This document shows, one piece after another, positions 18,452-26,466 of a DNA stretch of 64,000 nt. This stretch comes from Flavobacterium cupreum (GTDB taxonomy: Bacteria; Bacteroidota; Bacteroidia; Flavobacteriales; Flavobacteriaceae). The notes under the pieces were generated by a model that ran no database searches, was not told the origin of the DNA, and worked only from the letters and a program-made list of their open reading frames with translations. Position 1 is the first letter of the stretch; each line of letters begins with the position of its first letter. The stretch spans positions 186,001 to 250,000 of the forward strand of contig NZ_QWDM01000006.1 of NCBI RefSeq assembly GCF_003996965.1, written 5' to 3'. The position numbers and the translations under genes are program-made.

Positions 18452-19371
18452 TTGTTTAAAATTTTTGAAATGATAAACTGAACCAATTTATAAAAATATA
18501 GCCCTGTTAATTTTTTGTCCGACTGAATCTCCTGAATACTTGACGTATTTAAAAATTCTTTCTTATTGGTCCAGACATAGTTTTTTATATAATGGTCGAT
18601 AAACTGGCCATACTTTTCCGTCTGCCCGAAATAATTTAAATAACCGGCTTTTTCGTGGTAAACGTTTTCTAATTTATTTTTTTGCAGGTAAGACGAGGTT
18701 GAACCTTCATGCCTTCTGAAAAAATTTAAATTCTTATTTAAAAACGCAAAAGAATTGTTTTGCACTAAATAGGACCATAGAAAAATATCCGAACACAATT
18801 TGTTCTGAAAAAGTACAGCCGGAATTTCAGTTTCAGGCTTTCTGAAAACAACCGAACTTCCGTTGGTAATAAAAGTATCAAAAGGCATTGAGTTTAAAAA
18901 AACTTCCTTGTGTATAATTCTATATTCGCCCTCGGGTGTGTTGAGATCTTTTGTCCTGTTTGCTGAATCGTAAATAACAGTACCATTCTCAACATATTTA
19001 CTGCCGCAAAAGGCCAGTGAAGCAGTATCATTCAACTCTAAAATGTTCACTAATTCTTCCAGAAAAGAGGGTTCTGAATAATCGTCTGTTTCGGCAATCC
19101 AGATGAATTCTGTTTCGGCCAGTTCAATTCCTTTTTGCCAGGAAAAATAACCGCTGCCCGAGTTTGATTCATTTACAATAAAGTACCTGACGTTAAAATC
19201 CGGATTGCTGTTCAGGAAATCAGTGATGATCTGGACACTGTTATCGGTCGATTTATCGTCAATTATAATCGCTTCCCAGTCTTTATAGGTTTGATTAGAG
19301 ATACTTTCTAACCGGTCCGTTAAAAACGCACTGTGATTATAACTCGGTAGTATGATGGAAAGCTTTGCCAT
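18448..19371 (-). CDS. GT2-family glycosyltransferase
   Basis: 307 residues. LSIILPSYNHSAFLTDRLESI begins the nucleotide-binding domain; EAIIIDDKSTDNS, SGYFSWQKGIELAETEFIWIAETDDY (DXD-like ETDD near residue 97) and a DIFLWSYLV region in the acceptor half follow. The C-terminal tail is basic with a short hydrophobic helix. It abuts the next GT2 gene with no intergenic base. One of three adjacent GT2 paralogues. Specificity unknown. Confidence 0.9.
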   Translation of the reverse strand: MAKLSIILPSYNHSAFLTDRLESISNQTYKDWEAIIIDDKSTDNSVQIITDFLNSNPDFNVRYFIVNESNSGSGYFSWQKGIELAETEFIWIAETDDYSEPSFLEELVNILELNDTASLAFCGSKYVENGTVIYDSANRTKDLNTPEGEYRIIHKEVFLNSMPFDTFITNGSSVVFRKPETEIPAVLFQNKLCSDIFLWSYLVQNNSFAFLNKNLNFFRRHEGSTSSYLQKNKLENVYHEKAGYLNYFGQTEKYGQFIDHYIKNYVWTNKKEFLNTSSIQEIQSDKKLTGLYFYKLVQFIISKILNK

Positions 19372-20289
19372 TTATCTTGCCTTAAGTCGTACTAGTAGTT
19401 TAAAAAAAGATCTGGCGGGTCTTAAAAGACCTGTTTTCTTTAATCCTTTTTTTATCATCAGGCCGGTTTGGTAGCTGTTTGACTTTTTGAGTTCCTTTAA
19501 TTTAATCCTGAAATTTTCATTTGAATCATAACATCTGGAAATTAAATCGAAAGAAAACCTGTAATATTCGTCGTAGCTTAGTATGGCTTTAAAAGATTCC
19601 AGAACCTTTATCTTGTTATCGTCAATACCAAGCGTCATCATTCTGCTGGAGGGGTTAATTCTGTAAAAGGCTAAAGGTTTATCAATAAAAACGGCCTTGT
19701 TTGTCATTTTAAAAAGACTGACCCAAACTACCCAATCCTCTTGTGCTGACAGATTTTCGGGAAAACGAATGGTTTTAAATAAGGCTGCATCAAAAAAGCC
19801 GCACTGCATCTGAAGCGAAAAAGAAACATTCCACTGAAATAAAAAGCCTTCCACATTAAAAAGGGATTCATCCAAAACACAAAATGGCGGCAATGAAGCT
19901 TCCTTATGGTCAGCAATCATCCTGAAATTGGAAATAACTATTTTTACCTCTTTGTTCTCCGGCAATTCTAATTGAAGTAATGACAACTCCAGTTTGGTTT
20001 TCTCTAAAATATCATCTGAATCCAGAAATTGGATAAAGGCTCCTTTTGCCGCTTCAATACCGAAATTTCTGGTACTGCTGACCCCTCCGTTTTCTTTAAA
20101 CAAATAAACAAAACGGGAATCCCTGGCCGCAAAGCTTTGTGCGACTGCTGCAGTATTATCGACACTTCCGTCGTCAATGATTAAACATTCCCAATTGGAG
20201 AAAGTCTGATTACTGACGGACTCTAGCGCTTCACCCAGATACTGCCCCTGGTTATAGCATGGTACAATAATGGAAACTAATGGATTCAT
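19372..20289 (-). CDS. GT2-family glycosyltransferase
   Basis: 305 residues. VSIIVPCYNQGQYLGEALESV, CLIIDDGSVDNT and GGVSSTRNFGIEAAKGAFIQFLDSDD (metal motif DSDD near residue 92) are canonical GT2 elements; AQEDWVVWVSLF near residue 183 includes the ED base region. A basic C-terminal segment (about 275-305) resembles membrane-association tails of the family. It overlaps the upstream gene by 4 bp. Expected to add one sugar of a lipid-linked unit; which one cannot be told. Confidence 0.92.
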   Translation of the reverse strand: MNPLVSIIVPCYNQGQYLGEALESVSNQTFSNWECLIIDDGSVDNTAAVAQSFAARDSRFVYLFKENGGVSSTRNFGIEAAKGAFIQFLDSDDILEKTKLELSLLQLELPENKEVKIVISNFRMIADHKEASLPPFCVLDESLFNVEGFLFQWNVSFSLQMQCGFFDAALFKTIRFPENLSAQEDWVVWVSLFKMTNKAVFIDKPLAFYRINPSSRMMTLGIDDNKIKVLESFKAILSYDEYYRFSFDLISRCYDSNENFRIKLKELKKSNSYQTGLMIKKGLKKTGLLRPARSFFKLLVRLKAR

Positions 20290-21341
20290 TGATTAGTTGT
20301 CAATTGATTAAAGAAAAGATCGTATTGATTGGCAATCTTTTCCGGTTGGTATAAATTCTTCTTTTCTGTATATTCTTTGGTTGTAAAGAAGGCTGTTTTT
20401 TTGGAATCTAAAACACTTTTAATCACCTCATCGTAATTTTTTTTCTCCAGATCTAATAGTGGAAAATCGAAAAAACGCGCCACTTCGGTTAGATTGCCCA
20501 CTTTTGGAATGATCATCGGTTTATCAAAAGTAAGTCCAAGATATAAATTTCCCGAATTCAGATTTCTGATTCTGGGTATTACAATCAGCGAGGAGTCTTT
20601 TACCAGATCGACCATATAATCGTAATCTAAAAATTTGTATCCAAAAAAGTACTGATTTTTACGAAGCGGGAAACAATATATTTTTTCTGCAATCTTTTTG
20701 TATATTTTCCGGAAACGATAGGGGAAATAAGACGGCCTGTTTATAAATTGAAACATATTCGGAACGATCAGGAATTTATTTTTTAAAGGGATTTTCCTGA
20801 AAATTTTTAAAATCAATTTGGCTTCTTCATCAGATCTGATGGCTCCAATAACCGAAACTATATATTTATCTTCTAAATTTAACTGAAATCTTTCCTTGAA
20901 ATCTGCCTTTTGGTAATCTCCCGTCAGACTCTCGTATAAGGGATGATATATTACAGTATGCTGGCAATTATCAGAAAAAAGAGGTGCGTATTTTTCTAAT
21001 GAATAATTCCCTAAATGAATAACGCCATCGGCATGTTTTTGAATCAGTCTGAACAAATCGATAAATTGATTCTCTTCGTCATAATGTGATTCTATGTCAT
21101 TTAAAGTGAAAACAATTTTCGAATGTTGTTTCCATTCTAAAATCTTCTTTTCGAAATCTCTCAGTTCTTCGGCTGTTGGAATAACCCAATTAAAGATCGC
21201 TTCCGGAAATTGGATATTTACAATTTCATAGGAACTTTTATACTTCTTAAAATCACCAAAAATAAAATTACAATCCGAAAAAAAAATAATTTCATCCAGG
21301 TAAATATTTCTATCCTTTAGATGGGGAACAAATACTTCCAT
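20286..21341 (-). CDS. Putative glycosyltransferase (GT-B-like)
   Basis: 351 residues, no clear match to a named family. It has GT-B character: KIVFTLNDIESH near residue 95, GVIHLGNYSLEKYAPLF as a Rossmann-type turn, VSVIGAIRSDEEAKLIL opening a donor domain near residue 182, and LIVIPRIRNLNSGNLYLGLTFDKPMIIPKVGNLTE (about 270-305) at the usual donor-binding position. The order of elements resembles beta-mannosyltransferase/GumK-like enzymes, but this is a weak resemblance. It overlaps the next GT2 gene by 25 bp. Confidence 0.6.
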   Translation of the reverse strand: MEVFVPHLKDRNIYLDEIIFFSDCNFIFGDFKKYKSSYEIVNIQFPEAIFNWVIPTAEELRDFEKKILEWKQHSKIVFTLNDIESHYDEENQFIDLFRLIQKHADGVIHLGNYSLEKYAPLFSDNCQHTVIYHPLYESLTGDYQKADFKERFQLNLEDKYIVSVIGAIRSDEEAKLILKIFRKIPLKNKFLIVPNMFQFINRPSYFPYRFRKIYKKIAEKIYCFPLRKNQYFFGYKFLDYDYMVDLVKDSSLIVIPRIRNLNSGNLYLGLTFDKPMIIPKVGNLTEVARFFDFPLLDLEKKNYDEVIKSVLDSKKTAFFTTKEYTEKKNLYQPEKIANQYDLFFNQLTTNQ

Positions 21342-22258
21342 AAATTCTTCATTTTTTTTCTTTTGATTCTTCGGTAAAGAAACTCAATTGTAATTATTTC
21401 TGTCAATCTAAATTTGAATTTAAAACATTCCTTACACAAAAATTTTATTTTGGTAAAGTCCGAAATATTGCCAAAAATATTGATTAGCTGCGAATGGGCG
21501 TATTGTTTTAGTCTTTTATTTTCAACCTTAAAATTAACCTGCACGAAATACAGGAATAAAAAGAGGCTCTTTACTTTTAGCCGGATGTTTTTTAGATTCG
21601 AAGGTTCAGAAGAGATATTGATTCCGCTTAGTCTCCAGTAAACACTTGCCGATTTGATATAATGAATTCCGTTATTTTTACTAAAAACGAGCCAGGTCGC
21701 ATAATCCGAGAACCAGGCGAGCGGAAAGTCTACAAAGCCCTTATTAGCACTATAAATAGCTCTGCTAAAGATAAATTCGCTTGCTGTGATCGTTTCTTTC
21801 ATCAGGAGCATCTGATCTAGTAGTTGTTCTGCTTTTTCGTGAACTTCATGCTCAAAATTTGACCCCTGCAATTGTCCTTCCTTGTCTATAATGCTAAGAT
21901 TAAACCGGATTAAATCGACTTTTTCTTTTTTTGAATCTAAGAATCCATAAAATTCCTCTACTACATTACTCCCCAAAACATCATCATCTCCTAAGAGCAT
22001 CAGCCATTTTTCTGCTGTAGAAAGCGCAATACAGCGCTCCCATTGTCGCGTTAATGAAATACTGCCCAGGTTATCCTCAAAACGATGATAAACAAAATCA
22101 ATTTTTTTTTTGTATCGCGCTAATAAAACCGAACAATCTTCCGTGCTGGCGTCATCACCGATATAAACCCTAAACCGCTTATCTGTTTGATTGGCCAGTG
22201 ATTCTAAGGCAGCCTCAAAAAAAGTAAGTTTGTAATACGGAATGATTATGGCCAGCAT
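21317..22258 (-). CDS. GT2-family glycosyltransferase
   Basis: 313 residues. LAIIIPYYKLTFFEAALESLANQTDKRFRVYIGDDAST is the GT-A start; RWERCIALSTAEKWLMLLGDDDVLG (about 72-95) holds the DDD metal motif. The C-terminal 80 residues are strongly basic and hydrophobic, suggesting membrane contact. The gene overlaps 20286-21341 by 25 bp, an unusually long overlap for this cluster, which keeps both reading frames constrained there. Donor unknown. Confidence 0.88.
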   Translation of the reverse strand: MLAIIIPYYKLTFFEAALESLANQTDKRFRVYIGDDASTEDCSVLLARYKKKIDFVYHRFEDNLGSISLTRQWERCIALSTAEKWLMLLGDDDVLGSNVVEEFYGFLDSKKEKVDLIRFNLSIIDKEGQLQGSNFEHEVHEKAEQLLDQMLLMKETITASEFIFSRAIYSANKGFVDFPLAWFSDYATWLVFSKNNGIHYIKSASVYWRLSGINISSEPSNLKNIRLKVKSLFLFLYFVQVNFKVENKRLKQYAHSQLINIFGNISDFTKIKFLCKECFKFKFRLTEIITIEFLYRRIKRKKMKNLWKYLFPI

Positions 22259-22259
22259 A

Positions 22260-23111
22260 CTATTTTAAGTTTAGGAATTCTTTCCAAAAAACGGTGTGAT
22301 ATTTATTTTTGGGAGCTATTAAAAATAGTTTAAGCCAGATTCTTAAGGCAAGAAAAGGCCTTTTATAAGTAAACGACAGATAAATTATTTTCTTAGCATT
22401 TTCAATCTCCAGAACCTTAAGTTCTTCCTTTTGCATTTTATTTACTCCAAGAGGCAATATACTGTTATATAAACGATGTATTTTCAAAGTTGATTGTACC
22501 CAGTCGCCGCTTAATTGTCCTTCGGATAAATGTTCTACTAAAAATTGGTTTGTTACGACAATCTTTTTATTGTTCCGTTTCACATTAAAGGAAAGATCTA
22601 AATCATAGTTATGGAAACCGCCCAGCTTTTCATGAAACAAAAATGCATCGGCTTTGCGCATCGCCATAAAAACACCATCAATAGCTACCACTTCTTCTAC
22701 GGCTTTATCTTTCCAGCCCACATGCCAGTTTTCAATCTCCCCGCTAGTAAGATGCTGCCTTATATTGATGATCCTGTTTTCTTCAGGACAATCCCACCAT
22801 GCGGAAGGCATTTTGGTTTTTACTGTCGCTCCTGCAATACCAATTAGTCCAATTTTTTCGTCAGCTGCAAAAATTGACTCAATAACCTTTCCCCACCCCG
22901 GAGTATGGAATACAATATCGTCATGAATAAAACACAGATAAGTTCCGGTACTTTTTTGGATTCCTAAATTATAAGCTTCAAAAATCGAATATTCATTTTG
23001 CGAGTTATCGATTACAAGTAATTCATATTCAGAATCAATTGTATTTTTTATATTCTCCTGAAACTCCTGAACGATTTGTTTTGTCCGGGAACAAATGATT
23101 ATTGACAGCAT
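22260..23111 (-). CDS. GT2-like glycosyltransferase
   Basis: 283 residues. LSIIICSRTKQI, ELLVIDNSQN and FEAYNLGIQKSTGTYLCFIHDDIVF (HDD metal site near residue 78) mark a GT-A glycosyltransferase of the family-2-like group common in Bacteroidota capsule loci. A conserved WDCPEENR and AIDGVFMAMRK segment (about 125-175) matches the acceptor domain of that group, and HNYDLDLSFN carries the likely base. One base separates it from the next gene. Specificity unknown. Confidence 0.82.
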   Translation of the reverse strand: MLSIIICSRTKQIVQEFQENIKNTIDSEYELLVIDNSQNEYSIFEAYNLGIQKSTGTYLCFIHDDIVFHTPGWGKVIESIFAADEKIGLIGIAGATVKTKMPSAWWDCPEENRIINIRQHLTSGEIENWHVGWKDKAVEEVVAIDGVFMAMRKADAFLFHEKLGGFHNYDLDLSFNVKRNNKKIVVTNQFLVEHLSEGQLSGDWVQSTLKIHRLYNSILPLGVNKMQKEELKVLEIENAKKIIYLSFTYKRPFLALRIWLKLFLIAPKNKYHTVFWKEFLNLK

Positions 23112-24056
23112 TTATTTTGAGAGTATCTTCTTTATTTTTTTTACAAACAGCTTTGGATTTTTATAATAAAAACCTAACATTTTAATTTTAATAAAAATAA
23201 AATGACGGGAAACAAAAGCATCTTTGTAATGTGCTTCCATTTTTTCTTCATAATAGGACTCCATCATATTGTAATGCTCCGTTACCACGCGTATTTGTTT
23301 ATCTAAAATAATTCTCTTGATATTTTCATCCGTAAGGTAACCGATCATGCAGGAATACATTTTGACGTTATTATTGGCAATATCTAAAGCTGACATTCTT
23401 GAAATTACCCCAACGTTATATCTGTAGACTGCCATTTTATCCTCTAAATATTTCAGTTTCCCGTAGCCGGCAAGAATAATATAAAGAAAATAATCCCCTA
23501 TAGGAGATAATCGAAACTCAAAAGGAAGACTTCTGGTTACATTTCTAAAAACGACAGAAGGGGTATGTATATAATTTCCAAGTCTTGCTAAAGTTTCAAT
23601 GGTTTCATGGTTTTCCGGAACCTTTGTAATAAAATCATCATCAATTGTTCCATCCGGTCTTAAAATTTTTATGGGATGAAAGCATAAAACATAGTCCGGA
23701 TTTGCTTCTAAAAAATCAACCTGTTTTTGTAGTTTTAACGGGTCTGTCCAATAATCATCTCCTTCACAAAGGGCAATGTATTTTCCTAAACATTGACTAA
23801 AGGCAAAAATGCCATTTTCCTGCATTCCGATGTTTTTATCCTGCCTGAAATATTTGATTCTATGACCCTGAGAATGGTTTTTGATGATGTCGTTAATTAT
23901 TTCCGGTGTACTGTCAGGTGAGCAGTCATCAGCAATAATTAATTCAAAATCAAAATTCGTCTGCTGCATTAAAACTCCTTCTATAGCTTGCTTTATATAA
24001 AGTTCATGCTTAAACGTTATCATATTGACCGAAACAGTCAATTCCTTATTTTCCAT
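23112..24056 (-). CDS. GT2-family glycosyltransferase
   Basis: 314 residues: LTVSVNMITFKHELYIKQAIEGV, FELIIADDCSPDST and GKYIALCEGDDYWTDP (EGDDYW metal motif near 95-101), then KQVDFLEANPDYVLCFHP, a combination typical of WcaA/WbyL-like GT2 enzymes. A basic hydrophobic C-terminus (about 280-314) may bind the membrane. It directly follows wzt (57 bp gap) and is the first of ten consecutive glycosyltransferase or acyltransferase genes transcribed after the ABC exporter, which suggests it acts on the chain exported by Wzm/Wzt. Confidence 0.9.
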   Translation of the reverse strand: MENKELTVSVNMITFKHELYIKQAIEGVLMQQTNFDFELIIADDCSPDSTPEIINDIIKNHSQGHRIKYFRQDKNIGMQENGIFAFSQCLGKYIALCEGDDYWTDPLKLQKQVDFLEANPDYVLCFHPIKILRPDGTIDDDFITKVPENHETIETLARLGNYIHTPSVVFRNVTRSLPFEFRLSPIGDYFLYIILAGYGKLKYLEDKMAVYRYNVGVISRMSALDIANNNVKMYSCMIGYLTDENIKRIILDKQIRVVTEHYNMMESYYEEKMEAHYKDAFVSRHFIFIKIKMLGFYYKNPKLFVKKIKKILSK

Positions 24057-24113
24057 TGCTGCAAGAGTTAAATTTTATCATAATACTGAAATTAGACCCT
24101 AATAAGACAAAGC

Positions 24114-25388
24114 TTATTTTTCGATATTATTTTTCCACTGAAATTGTGGTTTAATATAACCCGGTTCCCTGCCCATGTAGGTTCCTAACTCTCTTCCGGA
24201 ATCGACCACTGTAAAAGAAATGATATCACTTTCGGTAAAAAGCAATTGTCTTGAATCTTCAATGATAAAGAGCGATAAAAAATATTGCCCCGATTGAAAA
24301 AACGAGGCCGGAAAATCGCAGCTAATATTGTTTACTCCGGTTTCCAGAGAAAATGATCCGGCATTCGAAAAGGAAAACATCGCCTCACCCATTTCATTGT
24401 ATAAATGGTAGGTGATATGATAGCGTTCTGCATCTTTTACTTTTAAGTCTAATTTCGTCGTAAGGGTAATGACCTCTTTTTCCTGCAGTAGTTCATGTGA
24501 AGTTCTGCCTGGATTATTTAATGAAATTTCATCTAGCTTAAAGATGGGAAAATCATGCTCTTTTCCAAACGTTTTTAAATTCATTGCTTCAGGATCACCT
24601 CCAAGATAATAACTTACGGCATTTTCTATATCCCCTTCAAAAACCACCTTTCCATGCTCTAAAATAATTCCTTTATTACATAAGCTCTTCACCGCTGCCA
24701 TATTATGACTCACAAACAAAACGGTGCGTCCCTGTCCTTTCGAAATGTCCTGCATTTTTCCGATCGCTTTCTTTTGGAATTCTGCATCACCTACCGCTAA
24801 AACCTCATCAATTACTAAAATTTCAGGTTCTAAAAAAGCCGCGACTGCAAAGGCCAGCCGAACCGTCATTCCGGAACTGTATCTTTTTACAGGCGTGTCT
24901 ATATAACGTTCGCAACCGGAGAATTCTATGATTTCATCCAGTTTTGAAGCAATTTCCTTTTTGGTCATACCTAAAATGGCACCGTTTAGGAAAATATTTT
25001 CACGACCGGTCATTTCGCCATGAAAACCTGTACCCACTTCGAGAAGTGAAGCAATTCGACCGCGTGATTTTATACTCCCCGTGGTTGGAGCGGTTACTTT
25101 TGATAATATCTTTAGAAGTGTGGACTTTCCTGCTCCGTTTTTACCAATAATGCCTAATACCTGTCCGCGCTCCACCTCAAAATTTATATCCTGCAAAGCC
25201 CAGACATATTCGGAAACTGCTTTAGTAGAACGGTCATTTGTATCCCCAATTTTAAGATAAGGATCTTCTTTTCCGCGCACCTGATGCCACCATCTGTTTA
25301 AATCGTGACTTAATGTTCCCGTACCGACCTGACCTAACCGGTATTGTTTAGAAATATTTTCGGCCTTTAATATGATATCTTTTTCCAA
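24114..25388 (-). CDS. wzt: ABC polysaccharide exporter ATPase with C-terminal Wzt domain
   Basis: 424 residues. The ATPase domain (about 1-255) has Walker A GKNGAGKST at 82-90, signature SSGMTVRL at 171-178 and Walker B ILVIDE at 190-195; the long insertion before Walker A is typical of the O-antigen/teichoic-acid (ABC-2, Wzt/TagH) class. The extra C-terminal beta-sandwich (about 270-424) is the Wzt_C glycan-binding domain that in E. coli O8/O9a recognises a modified chain end. The start is a TTG at 25386-25388, with no in-frame ATG before the domain. It lies 33 bp after wzm. Confidence 0.92.
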   Translation of the reverse strand: MEKDIILKAENISKQYRLGQVGTGTLSHDLNRWWHQVRGKEDPYLKIGDTNDRSTKAVSEYVWALQDINFEVERGQVLGIIGKNGAGKSTLLKILSKVTAPTTGSIKSRGRIASLLEVGTGFHGEMTGRENIFLNGAILGMTKKEIASKLDEIIEFSGCERYIDTPVKRYSSGMTVRLAFAVAAFLEPEILVIDEVLAVGDAEFQKKAIGKMQDISKGQGRTVLFVSHNMAAVKSLCNKGIILEHGKVVFEGDIENAVSYYLGGDPEAMNLKTFGKEHDFPIFKLDEISLNNPGRTSHELLQEKEVITLTTKLDLKVKDAERYHITYHLYNEMGEAMFSFSNAGSFSLETGVNNISCDFPASFFQSGQYFLSLFIIEDSRQLLFTESDIISFTVVDSGRELGTYMGREPGYIKPQFQWKNNIEK

Positions 25389-25421
25389 TTGAAAAATTAT
25401 AAGTTTTGTATTTTTAAAAAT

Positions 25422-26288
25422 TTAAACAGTGTCAATAAAGCTTTTTTCCGTTTTATTGAAAACTAAAAGACCAAGAAAAAATACTGCTATGGTAATAATC
25501 GTAGTGTAACACAGTCCCAAAATTGATATTTCGCCCACATTTAAAAGCATATATCTGGAGGTTTCTATAATATAGGCCAGAGGATTATATTCTACAATCC
25601 AGCCATAACCCGGCAGTTTTTGTTTAATTAATTCCATTGGATACATTACTGCTGATAAGTACATAAGTAATTGTATTCCGAAACCAATAAGGTAGCTAAA
25701 ATCACGGTATTTTGTAACCAGTGAAGAAATAAACATTCCCAGTCCCAAACCCAAAAATCCCATGACCAGAATTAGCACCGGGAAAAGAAATACAGAACCA
25801 TTTAAGCTCAGGTCTTTCCCCTGAATGTAATAGTAACAATAAAAGGCAATGAAAATAAAAAATTGTATCCCGAATTTAATCAGATTCGAAATGACGACTG
25901 AAAGAGGCGTTATAATTCTGGGAAAATAGACTTTACCAAATATTCCGGCATTGGCTTTAAAAGTATCAGAAGTGCCGTTTAGACAGGCTGTGAAATAATT
26001 CCAAACCGTTATACCTGCCAGATTGAAAAGAAACGGAGGTACATTACCGGTGTTGATTCCGGCAACGTTGTTAAATATTATGGTAAAAGTTATTGCAGTA
26101 AAAAGAGGCTGAATCAGATACCATAAAGGACCCAATACAGTTTGTTTATAAACAGTAATAACATCTCGTTTTACAAAAAGAAACAGTAAATCGCGATATT
26201 GCCAGACTTCTTTAAGATTTAGTGAGAAGAATTTGTTTTTGGGTGTTATTTCAAACAACCAGTCATTAGTAGTATTTGTATTGTTCAT
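25422..26288 (-). CDS. wzm: ABC polysaccharide exporter permease
   Basis: 288 residues with six transmembrane helices (about 58-80, 90-112, 138-162, 170-195, 202-222 and 258-280), matching ABC-2 permeases of the Wzm/KpsM/TagG group. The N-terminal amphipathic segment LKEVWQYRDLLFLFVKRDV and the GPLWYLIQPL loop are family hallmarks, and GMFISSLVTKYRDF sits at the usual coupling position. With Wzt it exports a completed, lipid-linked chain across the inner membrane. It is the first gene after the terminator at 26395-26433, so it likely has its own promoter in the 26289-26394 gap, where I could not find a strong consensus. Confidence 0.93.
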   Translation of the reverse strand: MNNTNTTNDWLFEITPKNKFFSLNLKEVWQYRDLLFLFVKRDVITVYKQTVLGPLWYLIQPLFTAITFTIIFNNVAGINTGNVPPFLFNLAGITVWNYFTACLNGTSDTFKANAGIFGKVYFPRIITPLSVVISNLIKFGIQFFIFIAFYCYYYIQGKDLSLNGSVFLFPVLILVMGFLGLGLGMFISSLVTKYRDFSYLIGFGIQLLMYLSAVMYPMELIKQKLPGYGWIVEYNPLAYIIETSRYMLLNVGEISILGLCYTTIITIAVFFLGLLVFNKTEKSFIDTV

Positions 26289-26394
26289 TTTCAGTTGTAT
26301 TACAATTAAATTGCAATAATATTATTTAAGATAGACAGGGGGCTTCCTTACTATACACGCAATTAACAAGATTTTTAGTCTTTTAAAAATTATT

Positions 26395-26433
26395 AAAAAA
26401 GCAAAAAGGCGTTTTAAAAAAAACACCCTTTTT
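26395..26433 (-). terminator. Rho-independent terminator after the WbpM-like gene
   Basis: On the minus strand AAAAAGG-GT-GTTTT (26433-26420) pairs with AAAAC-G-CCTTTTT (26415-26403) with a T-rich loop and one small bulge, followed by GC and TTTTTT (26400-26395). It starts about 34 bases after the stop of 26467-28434 and ends about 107 bases before the wzm start. It separates the dehydratase transcript from the Wzm/Wzt transcript. Confidence 0.7.
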
Positions 26434-26466
26434 ATATCTCATTTCAATCAAAATTTAATTTTTAAA

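Noticed and set aside
26289..26394. TATTATTG as a promoter for wzm
   Set aside because: One mismatch to TAnnTTTG and no TTG at 17-23 bases; not reported as a feature.
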